A stretch of 64,000 nucleotides of DNA from Paractinoplanes maris (GCF_023544465.1 NZ_JALPVL010000009.1:310001-374000); one strand, 5' to 3'; counted from the first letter of the stretch, positions 35,160-46,570 are shown. Notes: generated by a model not told the origin, from the letters alone. Program-made: numbers and translations.

Positions 35160-36656
35160 TCAGTACGCGCCGGAGCTGCGGGCCACCGCGCTCACCGTGC
35201 GCGCGAGGATCGCCAGATCCATGGACAGCGACCAGTTCTCGACGTAGGTCAGGTCCAACCGGATCGATTCCTCCCACGAGAGATCCGAGCGCCCGGACAC
35301 CTGCCACAACCCGGTCAGCCCCGGCTTGACCACCAGCCGCCGCAACATGTCCGACGGATAGCCGGCCACCTCGCGGGCCAGCGGCGGCCGCGGCCCGACC
35401 AGCGACATGTCGCCCTTCACCACGTTCACCAGCTGGGGCAGCTCGTCGAGCGACAGCCGCCGCAGCCACCGCCCGACCGGAGTGACCCGAGGGTCCTGGC
35501 GCATCTTGAACAGCTCGCCGTCGGTGTCGTTGAGGTTGCGCAGCTCGGTCAGCCGCTGCTCGGCGTTCACCACCATCGTGCGGAACTTGTAGAGCACGAA
35601 CAGCCGCCCGTCCTTGCCCACCCGCTCCTGCCGGAAGATGGCCGGCCCCCGCCCGCCGGGGGCGAACATCACCAGCCCGGCCACGACGGCCAGCACCGGC
35701 GCCCCGAGCAGCAGCAGGGTCAGCGCCCCGACCCGGTCGAAGACCGCCTTGACCCAGCGGGCGCTGCCCTTCAGGCGGGGGTGGTCGACGTGCAGCATCG
35801 GCAACCCGTCGACCGGCCGGATCGTGGTGCGATCGCCGGCCACGTCGACGAGCGTGCTCGCCACGATGAGGTCGATGTCGTCGGGCTCGAGCTGCCAGGC
35901 GAGCCGGCGCAACGCGGCACCGTCGATCTCGGGACAGGCCAGCACGACCACCGTGTCAGCCCCTGACCGCCCGACCGCGGCCGCCACCCCGTCGAAGGTG
36001 CCGTAGACCGGTGGCATCCCCGCGTCGAAGGCCGCGGCGCCGGATCCGGGGGGCAGGCACGCACCGATGACGCCGAGACCGTGGTGCCGCTCGCGCCGCA
36101 GCCGGCGGGTCATGTCGGCCACCGCGCGCCCGTGGCCGACCAGGATGACCCGGTGCAGCCGGTCGCTGCGGGCCCAGGAACGGTGCAGCCGCTGCCGCAT
36201 CGCATAGCGCGCGGCCAGGTTGGCCAGCACCACCAGCGGCATCACGACGATGACATATCCCCTCGCCAACCGGAGGTCGAACGAGAACGAGACAATCGCC
36301 AGGGCCGCGGTCAGTGCCAGACCGGATCGGAACACCCGCACGTACTCGTCGGTGCCGACGAACAGATGGCGGGTCTCGTAGGCGCGATTGAGGAACAGGC
36401 ACGCCACCCAGACCACGGGGAAAAGAAAAGTGACTACCAGATAGCCACTGATGAGCGGTTCACGGACGGGCGAGCCGAAGCGCACCAGCAGGGCCGAGGA
36501 CGCCGCGCCGAGGCCGGCCACCGCGTCCAGCACCAGCAGGGCCCGGACGTAGCGGCTCTGCCAGCCATCGCGGGCGCTACCGGACGGCGGGCCGATGTCG
36601 AGCCGGGATTTTCGGGCGGAGAGGTCGAGGGTCGACGCTGATCCGACTGTCTGCAC
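35160..36656 (-). CDS. Polyprenyl glycosylphosphotransferase initiating exopolysaccharide synthesis (WbaP/CpsE type)
   Basis: A 498-residue membrane enzyme from a GTG with GGAGG seven bases upstream. The N-terminal part has about four helices (ALLVLDAVAGLGAASSALLV and following). A Rossmann-like central domain (VILVGHGRAVADMTRRLRRE) follows, then the helix before the catalytic domain (VGALTLLLLGAPVLAVVAGL). The C-terminal catalytic domain holds the family motifs FRQERVGKDGRLFVLYKFRTM, LRRLSLDELPQLVNVVKGDM, GPRPPLAREV and KPGLTGLWQVSGRSDLSWEE. It transfers a sugar-1-phosphate to undecaprenyl phosphate, the first step of the repeat unit. The 277-base gap upstream (36657-36933), less GC-rich than its surroundings, probably holds its promoter; I see no defined element there. 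Confidence 0.93.
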   Translation of the reverse strand: MQTVGSASTLDLSARKSRLDIGPPSGSARDGWQSRYVRALLVLDAVAGLGAASSALLVRFGSPVREPLISGYLVVTFLFPVVWVACLFLNRAYETRHLFVGTDEYVRVFRSGLALTAALAIVSFSFDLRLARGYVIVVMPLVVLANLAARYAMRQRLHRSWARSDRLHRVILVGHGRAVADMTRRLRRERHHGLGVIGACLPPGSGAAAFDAGMPPVYGTFDGVAAAVGRSGADTVVVLACPEIDGAALRRLAWQLEPDDIDLIVASTLVDVAGDRTTIRPVDGLPMLHVDHPRLKGSARWVKAVFDRVGALTLLLLGAPVLAVVAGLVMFAPGGRGPAIFRQERVGKDGRLFVLYKFRTMVVNAEQRLTELRNLNDTDGELFKMRQDPRVTPVGRWLRRLSLDELPQLVNVVKGDMSLVGPRPPLAREVAGYPSDMLRRLVVKPGLTGLWQVSGRSDLSWEESIRLDLTYVENWSLSMDLAILARTVSAVARSSGAY

Positions 36657-36933
36657 GCGGTGCCTCCGTCATCGACCGAGCCTGATCTGTCCGAGTTGCG
36701 GACATCGTGCACAATCGGTGTCCCCACGGTCACTCTCCAGGGACGCCTCGCCAAGACTGGCAACCCGGCGACCCCGCGCGCTACGCCTTTCCGTTCGTTC
36801 GAATTGGAGGATCGGATGATTCTGAGACCTGTTCGCGTCCAATGTGTCCAGATCGGACTATCGGCATGTCCGGCGCACAGTGTGGCGAAATAGCCAACTG
36901 CAGTATGCCTCTTACTACAGGCAATGCCGGTGG

Positions 36934-37563
36934 TCAATCATCCGCGACGGATGAGCGGCTGTCGTCAATGTGACGAAGGCTTTTCACGTACCGGCTGCAT
37001 TCTTCATGACTCGGCAGCAATCCGGTCGCCCGAGCCTGCGCCAGTGACGGTGCCGCGCTGTCCTTGGTGGACAGCAGCGGCACGGCGGCCGGCCAGACGA
37101 TGCCCAGCTCCGGATCGAGCGGATCGATGCCGTGCTCGTGCCCGGGGCGATAGGTGCTCGAACAGAGGTACGCCACGGTGGCCCCGTCGGTGAGCGAGCA
37201 GAACGCGTGCCCCAGCCCCTCGGCCAGATAGACCGCCCGCCGTTCCTCGTCATCCAGCCGCACCGACTCCCAGGCCCCGAAGGTCGGCGAGCCGACCCGC
37301 AGGTCCACCACCACGTCGAGAACCGCACCGGTCACACACGTCACATACTTGGCCTGCCCGGGTGGGACATCGGCGAAATGGATGCCTCGCACCACATCGC
37401 GGGCCGACGTCGACAGGTTGGCCTGGGCCAGATCCAGCGGATGCCCGACCGCGGCGGCCAGCGCGTCGAAGCGGTACCACTCCAGGAAGACCCCGCGCGA
37501 GTCACCGTGCTGGGCCGGAGTGATCTCGTACGCGCCCTCGATGGTCAACGGGCGAACCTTCAC
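36934..37563 (-). CDS. rmlC: dTDP-4-dehydrorhamnose 3,5-epimerase
   Basis: The product has 209 residues, from a GTG that overlaps the rmlA stop (GTGA); the longer frame to 37776 was rejected because it runs inside rmlA. The cupin motifs of RmlC are clear: HGDSRGVFLEWYR, QANLSTSARDVVRGIHFADV with the catalytic His, VVVDLRVGSPTFGAWESV, and the GLGHAFCSLTDGATVAYLCS segment with the Tyr of the active site, then GIDPLDPELGIVW. It converts dTDP-4-keto-6-deoxyglucose to the L-rhamno form. The C-terminal 30 residues after LLPSHEECSRY are longer than in enteric RmlC. Confidence 0.94.
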   Translation of the reverse strand: MKVRPLTIEGAYEITPAQHGDSRGVFLEWYRFDALAAAVGHPLDLAQANLSTSARDVVRGIHFADVPPGQAKYVTCVTGAVLDVVVDLRVGSPTFGAWESVRLDDEERRAVYLAEGLGHAFCSLTDGATVAYLCSSTYRPGHEHGIDPLDPELGIVWPAAVPLLSTKDSAAPSLAQARATGLLPSHEECSRYVKSLRHIDDSRSSVADD

Positions 37564-38432
37564 AGCAGACCACCCTCGACCAGCCGCAGGAGATATTCGC
37601 CGTAGCCGCTCTTCAGCAGTGGCTCGGCCAGCTCCCGCACGTCGTCGTCGGAGATGAAGCCCAGCCGCCAGGCCGCCTCCTCGACGCAGCCGATCTTCAG
37701 GCCCTGCCGCTCCTCGATCACCCGCACGTATTCCGACGCCTGCACCATCGACTGGAACGTCCCGGTGTCGAGCCACACCGTGCCCCGCTCGAGCACGGTC
37801 ACGTCGAGGCGGCCCTGACGCAGGTATTCCTCGTTCACCGCGGTGATCTCGAGCTCGCCCCGCGCGCTGGGCACGAGGTCGCCGGCGATGGCCACCACGT
37901 CCGAGTCGTAGAAGTAGAGCCCCGGAACCACGTACGTGCTCTTGGGTTTCTCCGGTTTCTCCTCGATGGAGACGACCCGGCGGTCGCTGTCGAACTCGAC
38001 CACGCCGTACCGCTCGGGGTCGGACACCGGATAGGCGAAGACGCGCCCGCCGCCCGGCTCGCGGAACCGGGCCAGCTGCCGGCCCAGGCCGACGCCGTGG
38101 AAGATGTTGTCGCCCAGGATGAGTGCGACCGGTTCGTCGCCGATGAAATCGGCCCCGATCCGGAAGGCCTCGGCGATGCCGTTCGGTTCCGCCTGTTCCG
38201 CGTACGACAGGGAGAGGCCCAGGCTGCGGCCGTCACCCAGCAGTCGCCGGAAGAGCGGCTGGTCCTCGGGTGTGGTGATGACCAGGATCTCGCGGATCCC
38301 GGCCGACACCAACGTGGTCAACGGGTAGTAGATCATCGGCTTGTCGAAGATCGGCATCAGCTGCTTCGACGTCGCGATGGTAAGGGGCCAGAGTCGCGAG
38401 CCGGTTCCCCCGGCGAGCAGAATTCCGCGCAC
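37560..38432 (-). CDS. rmlA: Glucose-1-phosphate thymidylyltransferase
   Basis: A 290-residue nucleotidyltransferase, the usual RmlA length. It begins at a GTG with RGILLAGGTGSRLWPLT, the signature that binds dTTP. SKQLMPIFDKPMIYYPL, PNGIAEAFRIGADFIG, LILGDNIFHGVGLG and VVSIEEKPEKPKSTYVVPGL are all standard. It makes dTDP-glucose from glucose-1-phosphate and dTTP, the entry step to dTDP-L-rhamnose. It is divergent from rmlB across 46 bases, and its own start lies six bases after TAACCT, so it is probably leaderless. Confidence 0.96.
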   Translation of the reverse strand: MRGILLAGGTGSRLWPLTIATSKQLMPIFDKPMIYYPLTTLVSAGIREILVITTPEDQPLFRRLLGDGRSLGLSLSYAEQAEPNGIAEAFRIGADFIGDEPVALILGDNIFHGVGLGRQLARFREPGGGRVFAYPVSDPERYGVVEFDSDRRVVSIEEKPEKPKSTYVVPGLYFYDSDVVAIAGDLVPSARGELEITAVNEEYLRQGRLDVTVLERGTVWLDTGTFQSMVQASEYVRVIEERQGLKIGCVEEAAWRLGFISDDDVRELAEPLLKSGYGEYLLRLVEGGLL

Positions 38433-38478
38433 GACCGAAGGTTACGCAGCGATCGCACCGTCTCTACACTCGCCAGCC
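38433..38478. promoter_or_regulatory. Compact bidirectional leaderless promoter between rmlA and rmlB
   Basis: Only 46 bases separate the two GTG starts. On the minus strand TAACCT (38444-38439) is followed by six bases and the rmlA GTG. On the plus strand TACACT (38465-38470) is followed by eight bases and the rmlB GTG. Neither side has a Shine-Dalgarno. Confidence 0.55.
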
Positions 38479-39441
38479 GTGCACATTTTCGTGACCGGTG
38501 GCGCCGGTTTCATCGGATCGGCCTACGTCCGTGGCCTCCTGGACGATGACAAGCACGACGTGACGGTCCTCGATCTTCTGTCCTATTCGGGCAATCGCGA
38601 CAACCTCCCGGAGACGCGCCCCCGCATGCGTTTCGTTCGCGGTGATATCACCGACGACCACCTGTTGCGGGAGCTTCTGCCGGGCCACGACGCGATTGTC
38701 CACTTCGCAGCCGAATCGCATGTGGATCGGTCGATTGAGGGGGCGATGCCGTTCGTCCGCACAAATGTGCTCGGCACGCAGACGTTGCTCGACGCCGCGC
38801 GGACGGCCGCGGTAAGTCGTTTCGTGCACGTCTCGACCGACGAGGTGTACGGCTCGATCGACGAGGGCTCGTGGACCGAGACGTGGCCGCTCGACCCGAA
38901 CTCGCCCTACGCCGCCTCGAAGGCGAGCTCCGACCTGCTGGCGCTGGCGGCCCACCGTACGCATGGTCTGGACGTCGTCGTCACGAGATGCTCCAACAAC
39001 TACGGGGACCACCAGTTCCCGGAGAAGGTGATCCCGCTCTTCGTCACCAACCTGCTGGACGGCAAGCCGATCCCGCTCTACGGCGACGGCGGCAACGTCC
39101 GCGACTGGCTGCACGTCTCCGACCACTGCCGCGGCATCCAGCTGGTGCTGGAGAAGGGCCGATCCGGCGAGGTCTACAACATCGGCGGCGGCACCGAGCT
39201 GACCAACCGTGAGCTGACCGGCCGCCTGCTCGAGGCGTGCGGCGCGGGCTGGGACATGGTGCGCCCGGTGACCGACCGCAAGGGGCACGACCGCCGCTAT
39301 TCGCTGGACATCACGAAGATCGGCCACGAGCTCGGGTACGCCCCCCAGGTCACCCTGGACGACGGGCTGGCCGCCACGGTCGCCTGGTATCGCGACAACC
39401 GCGCCTGGTGGGAACCGCTCAAGGCGCGGGGAGCGGCCTGA
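38479..39441 (+). CDS. rmlB: dTDP-glucose 4,6-dehydratase
   Basis: A 320-residue extended SDR. The GTG at 38479 gives the natural start HIFVTGGAGFIGSAYVRGLL; an earlier in-frame start at 38341 lies inside rmlA and was rejected. Landmarks: FAAESHVDRSIEGAMPFVRTN, the active-site HVSTDEVYGSIDEGSW with the Asp-Glu pair typical of 4,6-dehydratases, Y-x3-K in SPYAASKASSD, and TRCSNNYGDHQFPEKVIPLF. It makes dTDP-4-keto-6-deoxyglucose. Its stop overlaps the rmlD start (TGATG). Confidence 0.96.
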   Translation: MHIFVTGGAGFIGSAYVRGLLDDDKHDVTVLDLLSYSGNRDNLPETRPRMRFVRGDITDDHLLRELLPGHDAIVHFAAESHVDRSIEGAMPFVRTNVLGTQTLLDAARTAAVSRFVHVSTDEVYGSIDEGSWTETWPLDPNSPYAASKASSDLLALAAHRTHGLDVVVTRCSNNYGDHQFPEKVIPLFVTNLLDGKPIPLYGDGGNVRDWLHVSDHCRGIQLVLEKGRSGEVYNIGGGTELTNRELTGRLLEACGAGWDMVRPVTDRKGHDRRYSLDITKIGHELGYAPQVTLDDGLAATVAWYRDNRAWWEPLKARGAA

Positions 39442-40262
39442 TGCGCTGGCTGGTCACCGGGGCCGGCGGCCTGCTCGGCCAGGATCTGCTGGCCGCCCTC
39501 GACGCGGCCGGCGAGACCGACGTGGTCGCGGCGACCCGCGCCGATCTCGACATCACCGACCCGGTCGCGGTCCGCGAGGCCGTCGGCGACCGCTTCGTCC
39601 TCAACGCCGCCGCGTGGACCGACGTCGACGGCGCCGAGGCTGACGAGGAGGCCGCGACCGCGGTCAACGGCGAGGCGCTGCGCCACCTGGCGTCCCCCCG
39701 CCTGATCCACTTCTCCACGGACTACGTCTTCGACGGGCGGGCCACCACGCCGTACGCCTCGGACGCACCGCGGGCACCGATCAACGCGTACGGCCGGGGC
39801 AAGGCCGTGGGGGAGCGGCATGTCCTGGCGGCCGGTGGCTCCGTGGTGCGCACCGCTTGGCTCTACGGCGCGCACGGCCCCAACTTCGTGCGGACCATGC
39901 TGCGGCTGGCCGCCGACCGCGACACGGTCGACGTCGTCGACGACCAGACGGGCCCACCCACCTGGTCGGGGGCGCTGGCCCGGCAAGTGGTCGCCCTGGC
40001 CCGCGCCGAACCGCCGCCGGGCGTCTATCACGGCACCGCGGCCGGCTCGACCACCTGGTACGGCCTGGCCCAGGCCGTCTTCGCCGAGGCCGGCCTCAAC
40101 CCGTCCCGGGTCCGCCCGACCACCAGCGACCGCTTCCCGCGCCCGGCTCGCCGCCCGGCCTACAGCGTCCTGGCGCACGACCGGTGGGCGGCGGCCGGCG
40201 TCGCCCCGCTGGCCCACTGGCGCCCGATGCTGACTGAGGCGATGCCCACACTGCTGCGCTGA
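39441..40262 (+). CDS. rmlD: dTDP-4-dehydrorhamnose reductase
   Basis: A 273-residue SDR starting with the TGATG overlap. RWLVTGAGGLLGQDLL is the NADPH-binding site. LNAAAWTDVDGAEADEEAA, HFSTDYVFDGRATTPY and the YGRGKAVGE Y-x3-K motif identify RmlD. VVRTAWLYGAHGPNFVRTML and VDDQTGPPTW complete the pattern. It reduces the 4-keto group to yield dTDP-L-rhamnose. With rmlA, rmlB and rmlC adjacent, the pathway is complete in this window. Confidence 0.95.
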   Translation: MRWLVTGAGGLLGQDLLAALDAAGETDVVAATRADLDITDPVAVREAVGDRFVLNAAAWTDVDGAEADEEAATAVNGEALRHLASPRLIHFSTDYVFDGRATTPYASDAPRAPINAYGRGKAVGERHVLAAGGSVVRTAWLYGAHGPNFVRTMLRLAADRDTVDVVDDQTGPPTWSGALARQVVALARAEPPPGVYHGTAAGSTTWYGLAQAVFAEAGLNPSRVRPTTSDRFPRPARRPAYSVLAHDRWAAAGVAPLAHWRPMLTEAMPTLLR

Positions 40263-40303
40263 GCTCCGCTGTCGCGGCGCCGTGGTTGTGCGACGATGCG
40301 CAG

Positions 40304-42589
40304 GTGGTGGAGGCAGAGGCGGAGCGCGACGGCCCGGTTCGTGGCGGCGAACGGGGCGAGGGCGAGGCGCTCGACTTCAGCACGCCCGTGCCCGGCACCG
40401 AGGTCGAGCGCACGATCAAGACGGTGCGGGCCGAGTCGGACTACCTCGAAATCGAAGAGGTGTGGCGGTCGCCGCACGGCAGCACCTCGCGGCGTTACCT
40501 GGTCGCCCCGAGCCCACCCGCGGGCGTCGACCTGCCCTGGCTGCCCCCGGACGCGCCGCTCTCGGTCACCTTCCCCGGCGGCGAGTCCGCGCACCGCGAC
40601 ATCTCGGTCGACAGCCTCGGCCACCTCTTCGACGCCCGCCGGGCGACCGGCTGCCCCGGCTGCGGCAACGTCTACGGGCCCTGCTGCGGTGAGGTGGCCC
40701 GGCTCTTCGCCTGCACGACCTGCGACCGCCCGGCCTGCGGGGCGTGCCGGGAAGGCGCCGACATCCCGGCGACCCGGTGTGCCCGCTGCGGCGACACCTC
40801 CTGCGGCACCTGCTCCCGGCAGCTCCCGGTCGAGCAGTGCCGGCTGTGCGAGCGGGACGTGTGCCGCCCGTGCCGCGACGGCTCGATCTGCCGCACCTGC
40901 GAGGCGCTCGAGCCCGGCTCGGCCGACGGCCTGCCGGAGGAGCTGGTGGCGCGCGGCCTGACCGTGCTGACCGCCGAGGACGACGGTGGCCGGGTGGTCG
41001 TGCTGACCGGCGCCCACCGGCGGGAGCTGGTGGTGCTGGACGGCCCGCGCGTCGTGCGCTGGACGACCGCGGCCGACGATCCCCTGCTGCCCCTGCGGAT
41101 CGCCGCCGCCGGTGTCGCCGGCACCGGCGACGCCGACGTCCACGTCCTGCCCGAGCAGCACTGCCCGCCCGCTCCGCGCGACTGGCTCCCGGTCGACCGG
41201 ACGAGCGGGACGACGCTGCACTGGGCGGTGATGGCCGGCGACGCCCGCCGGGCCGGAACCTTCACCCCGCCGCCGGTCAGCGACGGCGCCGCGCCGGACG
41301 CCGCGCTGCGCGACGAGCTGATGGCCGTGCTGCCCGGCCTCGCCCCGGCGCCCGCCGCGTCCCCGGCGCCCGCGTTCCCCGCGCCCGCCGCGTTCCCCGC
41401 GCCCGCCACGTCCCCGGCGCCCGCCCCGTCCTCGGAGGCCTGGCCGGCCGCGGTGGTCACACCGGCGGCGGCGCGGCTCGTGGCCTGCCGGATGCGGACC
41501 GAGGACCTGACCGCGGTGGACGGGCGCGGGCTCGTCCGCCGGACGGCCGCCGGCCCCGCCGTGTCCGAGGCCGTCGCCGAGTGGCAGACCCCCGACGAGC
41601 CGGTGTGGTGGTCGGAGACCGGCTGGAACCCGGCGCCCGAGGTGGTCTCGCGGGCCCGCCTCGGCGAGTGGGAGGCGGTGCTGGCCCGGGTCGGCGGCCA
41701 CGCGCTGCTCGGCCTGCGCCACGACGCCCAGGACCCGGTGTGGCACGAGGTCGCCGCGGAGCCGGCCGACCTGTCCCGCGGCCTGGTCGGCGCGGCCCTG
41801 ATCGAGCCGCACGTCACCGCGTCGATCACCGCGCTGACCACCCCGGACCAGCTCTCCGGCATCACGATCGCCGGGGCCTCGCTGCTCGAGCGGCGCCGCT
41901 TCTACCGCGGTGTCGTGGCCCGCCCGCAGGACGACGAGGTGCCGCCGGCCGACGCGCTGGCCGCCGTTGCCGCCGGTGAGGTGCCCGCCGCCCCGGAGGC
42001 GACGACCGACCTGTCGGAGTCGCTGATCGCCGAGCTGACCAAGCGGCTGGGCGGCGGCCCGGCCCGGGTGGTGCACCTGGCGATCGGGCTGGAGGTCGAG
42101 GAGGTGTGGGTTCTGGCCGACGGTGGCCGGCTGGAGGTCTCGTACGAGGTGGCGGCGGGCGAGTCCCAGGGCCACGTGCCGGACGCGAGCACCGGTGAGC
42201 CGCTGACCGAGGCGTACGCGTGCCGCAGTCACCACCTGGCCGCGAGCGTGCGCTCCTGTGCCACCTGCCTGACCAGCACCTGCCGGGCCTGCGAGGACGG
42301 CGTCAGTCCCTGCACCCTGTGCGGCGGCCCGGTGTGCCGCCGCTGCGTCGCCGGACCGGACGGCCGCTGCCGGGCGTGCTCGACCGTCAGCAAGGTCGGC
42401 GCGCTGGCCCGCAGCCGTTACGGCGCGGCCCGCGGCGACGCCGTCTGGCACGGCGAGGGACCGAACGTCCAGGTGACGATCCGACGGCTGGCCGACGAGT
42501 GGACCCTCGAACGGCAGGACCACGAGGGCACGGTGACCTTCCCGCTCGCCGAGCCCGCCCTCACCCACGTCCGGGCGATGCTGCCTTAA
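40304..42589 (+). CDS. Large Cys-rich protein with two zinc-finger-like clusters, unknown function
   Basis: The product has 761 residues from the GTG at 40304, six bases after GACGAT. A TTG at 40286 would add six. No family is recognised. A first Cys cluster at residues about 116-206 has many CxxC pairs (CPGCGNVYGPCC, CTTCDRPACGACR, CARCGDTSCGTCS, CRLCERDVCRPC), and a second at about 650-695 has CATCLTSTCRACE, CTLCGGPVCRRC and CRAC; both look like stacked zinc ribbons. Between them is a beta-rich part and a low-complexity Pro-Ala stretch near residues 345-378. Two segments, YLEIEEVWRSPHGSTSRRYL and VEEVWVLADGGRLEVSYEV, look like copies of the same strand pair before each cluster, suggesting an internal duplication. 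It has no signal peptide or membrane helix. The TAA stop overlaps the TAA of the convergent gene. Confidence 0.75.
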   Translation: MVEAEAERDGPVRGGERGEGEALDFSTPVPGTEVERTIKTVRAESDYLEIEEVWRSPHGSTSRRYLVAPSPPAGVDLPWLPPDAPLSVTFPGGESAHRDISVDSLGHLFDARRATGCPGCGNVYGPCCGEVARLFACTTCDRPACGACREGADIPATRCARCGDTSCGTCSRQLPVEQCRLCERDVCRPCRDGSICRTCEALEPGSADGLPEELVARGLTVLTAEDDGGRVVVLTGAHRRELVVLDGPRVVRWTTAADDPLLPLRIAAAGVAGTGDADVHVLPEQHCPPAPRDWLPVDRTSGTTLHWAVMAGDARRAGTFTPPPVSDGAAPDAALRDELMAVLPGLAPAPAASPAPAFPAPAAFPAPATSPAPAPSSEAWPAAVVTPAAARLVACRMRTEDLTAVDGRGLVRRTAAGPAVSEAVAEWQTPDEPVWWSETGWNPAPEVVSRARLGEWEAVLARVGGHALLGLRHDAQDPVWHEVAAEPADLSRGLVGAALIEPHVTASITALTTPDQLSGITIAGASLLERRRFYRGVVARPQDDEVPPADALAAVAAGEVPAAPEATTDLSESLIAELTKRLGGGPARVVHLAIGLEVEEVWVLADGGRLEVSYEVAAGESQGHVPDASTGEPLTEAYACRSHHLAASVRSCATCLTSTCRACEDGVSPCTLCGGPVCRRCVAGPDGRCRACSTVSKVGALARSRYGAARGDAVWHGEGPNVQVTIRRLADEWTLERQDHEGTVTFPLAEPALTHVRAMLP

Positions 42590-43182
42590 GGCCGGAGCAG
42601 CAGCGCGTCGAGGGTCTCGCGGGCGCCCAGCAGCGAGCCGCGCAGGCTGACCGTGCGAAGCTCGCGCCCGAGGACCCGGGCCGCGTCGCGGACCCGAGGG
42701 CTGGGGTGGCCCTCGCCGGCCGTGAGGGCCGCCTCGACGCGGGTCCACAGATGCCAGGAGTCCTGGTCGAGCAGTCGGCGGGCGGCCTGATCAAGGGCCT
42801 CGCAGGTGATGTCGGTGGCGGCGTTCTCGCCGAGCTCGGCCACCCACGTCAGCTCGTCGACGGCCGGCAGGACCTCGGGCGACTCGTGCTCGACAGTCGC
42901 GTAGAGCATCGCCAGGACGGTCCGGACGCCGGACGCCCCGGCCGGGAAGCGGGCGCTCAGGTGCGCCGCCCGGCCCAAAGGCAGGTCGACCGCCTCGCGC
43001 GTGTCGCGGACCCGGGCGTGAAACGGGCGGTGTTCGCGCTGGGCGAACACCACCGGGCGATGGCCGGCCGCCAGCAGCCGCGCGGCGACCGAGTAAGCCA
43101 CTCCGAGCTGGGCCGCGAGCGCTCGGACGGCGCGGCGACGGGCCCGGTCGGGCACCGGATGGCGACGCTTGGTTCCGGTCAT
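42586..43182 (-). CDS. Hypothetical HTH-like/helical protein
   Basis: A 198-residue protein from the ATG at 43182 with GGGAGG six bases upstream. The N-terminal 45 residues are basic and look like a helix-turn-helix (RARRRAVRALAAQLGVAYSVAARLLAAG). The remainder is mostly helical (ALDQAARRLLDQDSWHLWTRVEAALTAG, RVRDAARVLGREL). I do not recognise the family. It lies between the Cys-rich gene (stops share TTAA at 42586-42589) and the divergent ClpC-like gene. A DNA-binding or regulatory role is a guess from the basic N-terminus. Confidence 0.65.
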   Translation of the reverse strand: MTGTKRRHPVPDRARRRAVRALAAQLGVAYSVAARLLAAGHRPVVFAQREHRPFHARVRDTREAVDLPLGRAAHLSARFPAGASGVRTVLAMLYATVEHESPEVLPAVDELTWVAELGENAATDITCEALDQAARRLLDQDSWHLWTRVEAALTAGEGHPSPRVRDAARVLGRELRTVSLRGSLLGARETLDALLLRP

Positions 43183-43401
43183 CACTGCCTCCCTGCGGCC
43201 CTCCGGCGTTCCCCTTGCGGCCATCGTAGGACGGGCGGCGTTATGGTGAGGGGGCAGCGCGCAGGCACGAGCGTTGCGCGGCTCCCCACGCGGGCCGCGC
43301 GGTCACGCCAAGAGTCCTCGACTCAGCGCATCTCACCCACACGCGATGACGCGCGTCTATCGGTGAGGTGCGTGGGGCCTTGCCCTGAGGACGTGATTGT
43401 C

Positions 43402-45639
<2,238 letters not shown>

Positions 45640-45691
45640 CCGTCGACGCGAACGGGGCCGGACCCCTTCCGGCTCCGTTAGCATCGGCAGG

Positions 45692-46570
45692 ATGTCACGG
45701 TCGGTGGCGTTGGCGCTGGGTTCCGGTGGGGCGAGAGGGTTCGCCCACATCGGCGTCATCGAGGTGCTCGAGGAACGCGGCTTCACCGTCTCCGCGGTGG
45801 CCGGCTCGTCGATGGGCGCCCTGGTCGGCGGGGTGATGGCGGCCGGCCGGCTGAAGGCGTTCAAGGACTGGGCGGTGGCCCTCAAACAACGCGACGTCCT
45901 GCGCCTGATCGACCCCAAGTGGGCCGCCGCCGGGGCGATGGGCGCCGACCGCCTGATCAACCACCTGAACGAATTCCTGACCGACATCGAGATCGAGAAC
46001 CTGCCGATCCCGTACACCGCGGTCGCCACCGACATCGAGGCCCGCCGCGAGATCTGGTTTCAGAAAGGCCTGCTCCGCACGGCGATCAGAGCCTCCATCG
46101 CCATCCCCGGCGTCATCACCCCGGTCGTGGTCGACGGCCGCCTGCTGGCCGACGGCGGCCTGCTCAACCCCGTCCCGATCGAGCCGACCGCCGCCTCCGG
46201 TGCCGACCTGACCATTGCCGTCTCCCTGCAGGCGCCCCGCCCGGCGCAGGAGCCCGCCAGCCCCGTACGAGCCGCCGCGGCCCCGCAATGGGTCGAGGAG
46301 TGGCGCGGCCGCCTGCGCCAGGTGCTGCACACCCGAGGCCCCAAGGCGCCCGCGCTCCCGGAGGACCTGCGCATCGGCACCGTCCTCGGCCTCTCCCTCG
46401 ACGCGATGCAGGACCTGATCGCCCGCTACCGGATGGCCGGCCTCCCACCCGACATCCACATCGCCGTCCCGGTCAGCGCCAGCGGCATCCTCGACTTCCA
46501 CCGAGCAGCCGACCTGGTAACCCTGGGCCGGGACCTGGCCACCAAGGCCCTGGACGACGCCGGCTACTGA
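45692..46570 (+). CDS. Patatin-like phospholipase (RssA/NTE type)
   Basis: The product has 292 residues. The oxyanion-hole motif LGSGGARGFAHIGVIEVLEE is at the start, the nucleophile Ser40 is in GSSMG, and the second residue of the dyad, Asp154, is in ADGGLLNPVPI. These three define bacterial patatin-like lipases, which release fatty acids from membrane lipids. There is no signal peptide, so it is cytoplasmic. TAGCAT at 45679-45684, seven bases before the ATG, suggests a leaderless transcript. It starts 52 bases after the ClpC-like gene. The C-terminal 90 residues are helical and less conserved. Confidence 0.9.
   Translation: MSRSVALALGSGGARGFAHIGVIEVLEERGFTVSAVAGSSMGALVGGVMAAGRLKAFKDWAVALKQRDVLRLIDPKWAAAGAMGADRLINHLNEFLTDIEIENLPIPYTAVATDIEARREIWFQKGLLRTAIRASIAIPGVITPVVVDGRLLADGGLLNPVPIEPTAASGADLTIAVSLQAPRPAQEPASPVRAAAAPQWVEEWRGRLRQVLHTRGPKAPALPEDLRIGTVLGLSLDAMQDLIARYRMAGLPPDIHIAVPVSASGILDFHRAADLVTLGRDLATKALDDAGY

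Noticed and set aside
41343..41430. Short GCGCCCGC-type repeats in the Cys-rich gene
   Set aside because: They encode a Pro/Ala linker in frame; irregular, no spacers, not a CRISPR array or DNA element.
40160..42748. Minus-strand frame of 862 residues opposite the Cys-rich protein
   Set aside because: Although longer than the real gene, it has Arg/Gly repeats and no motif; the plus frame has ordered CxxC clusters.
43183..43401. Search for HspR, CtsR or ClgR operators before the ClpC-like gene
   Set aside because: No HAIR, CtsR or ClgR box was found; only a short GAGTC-CTC-GACTC dyad, too small to call.
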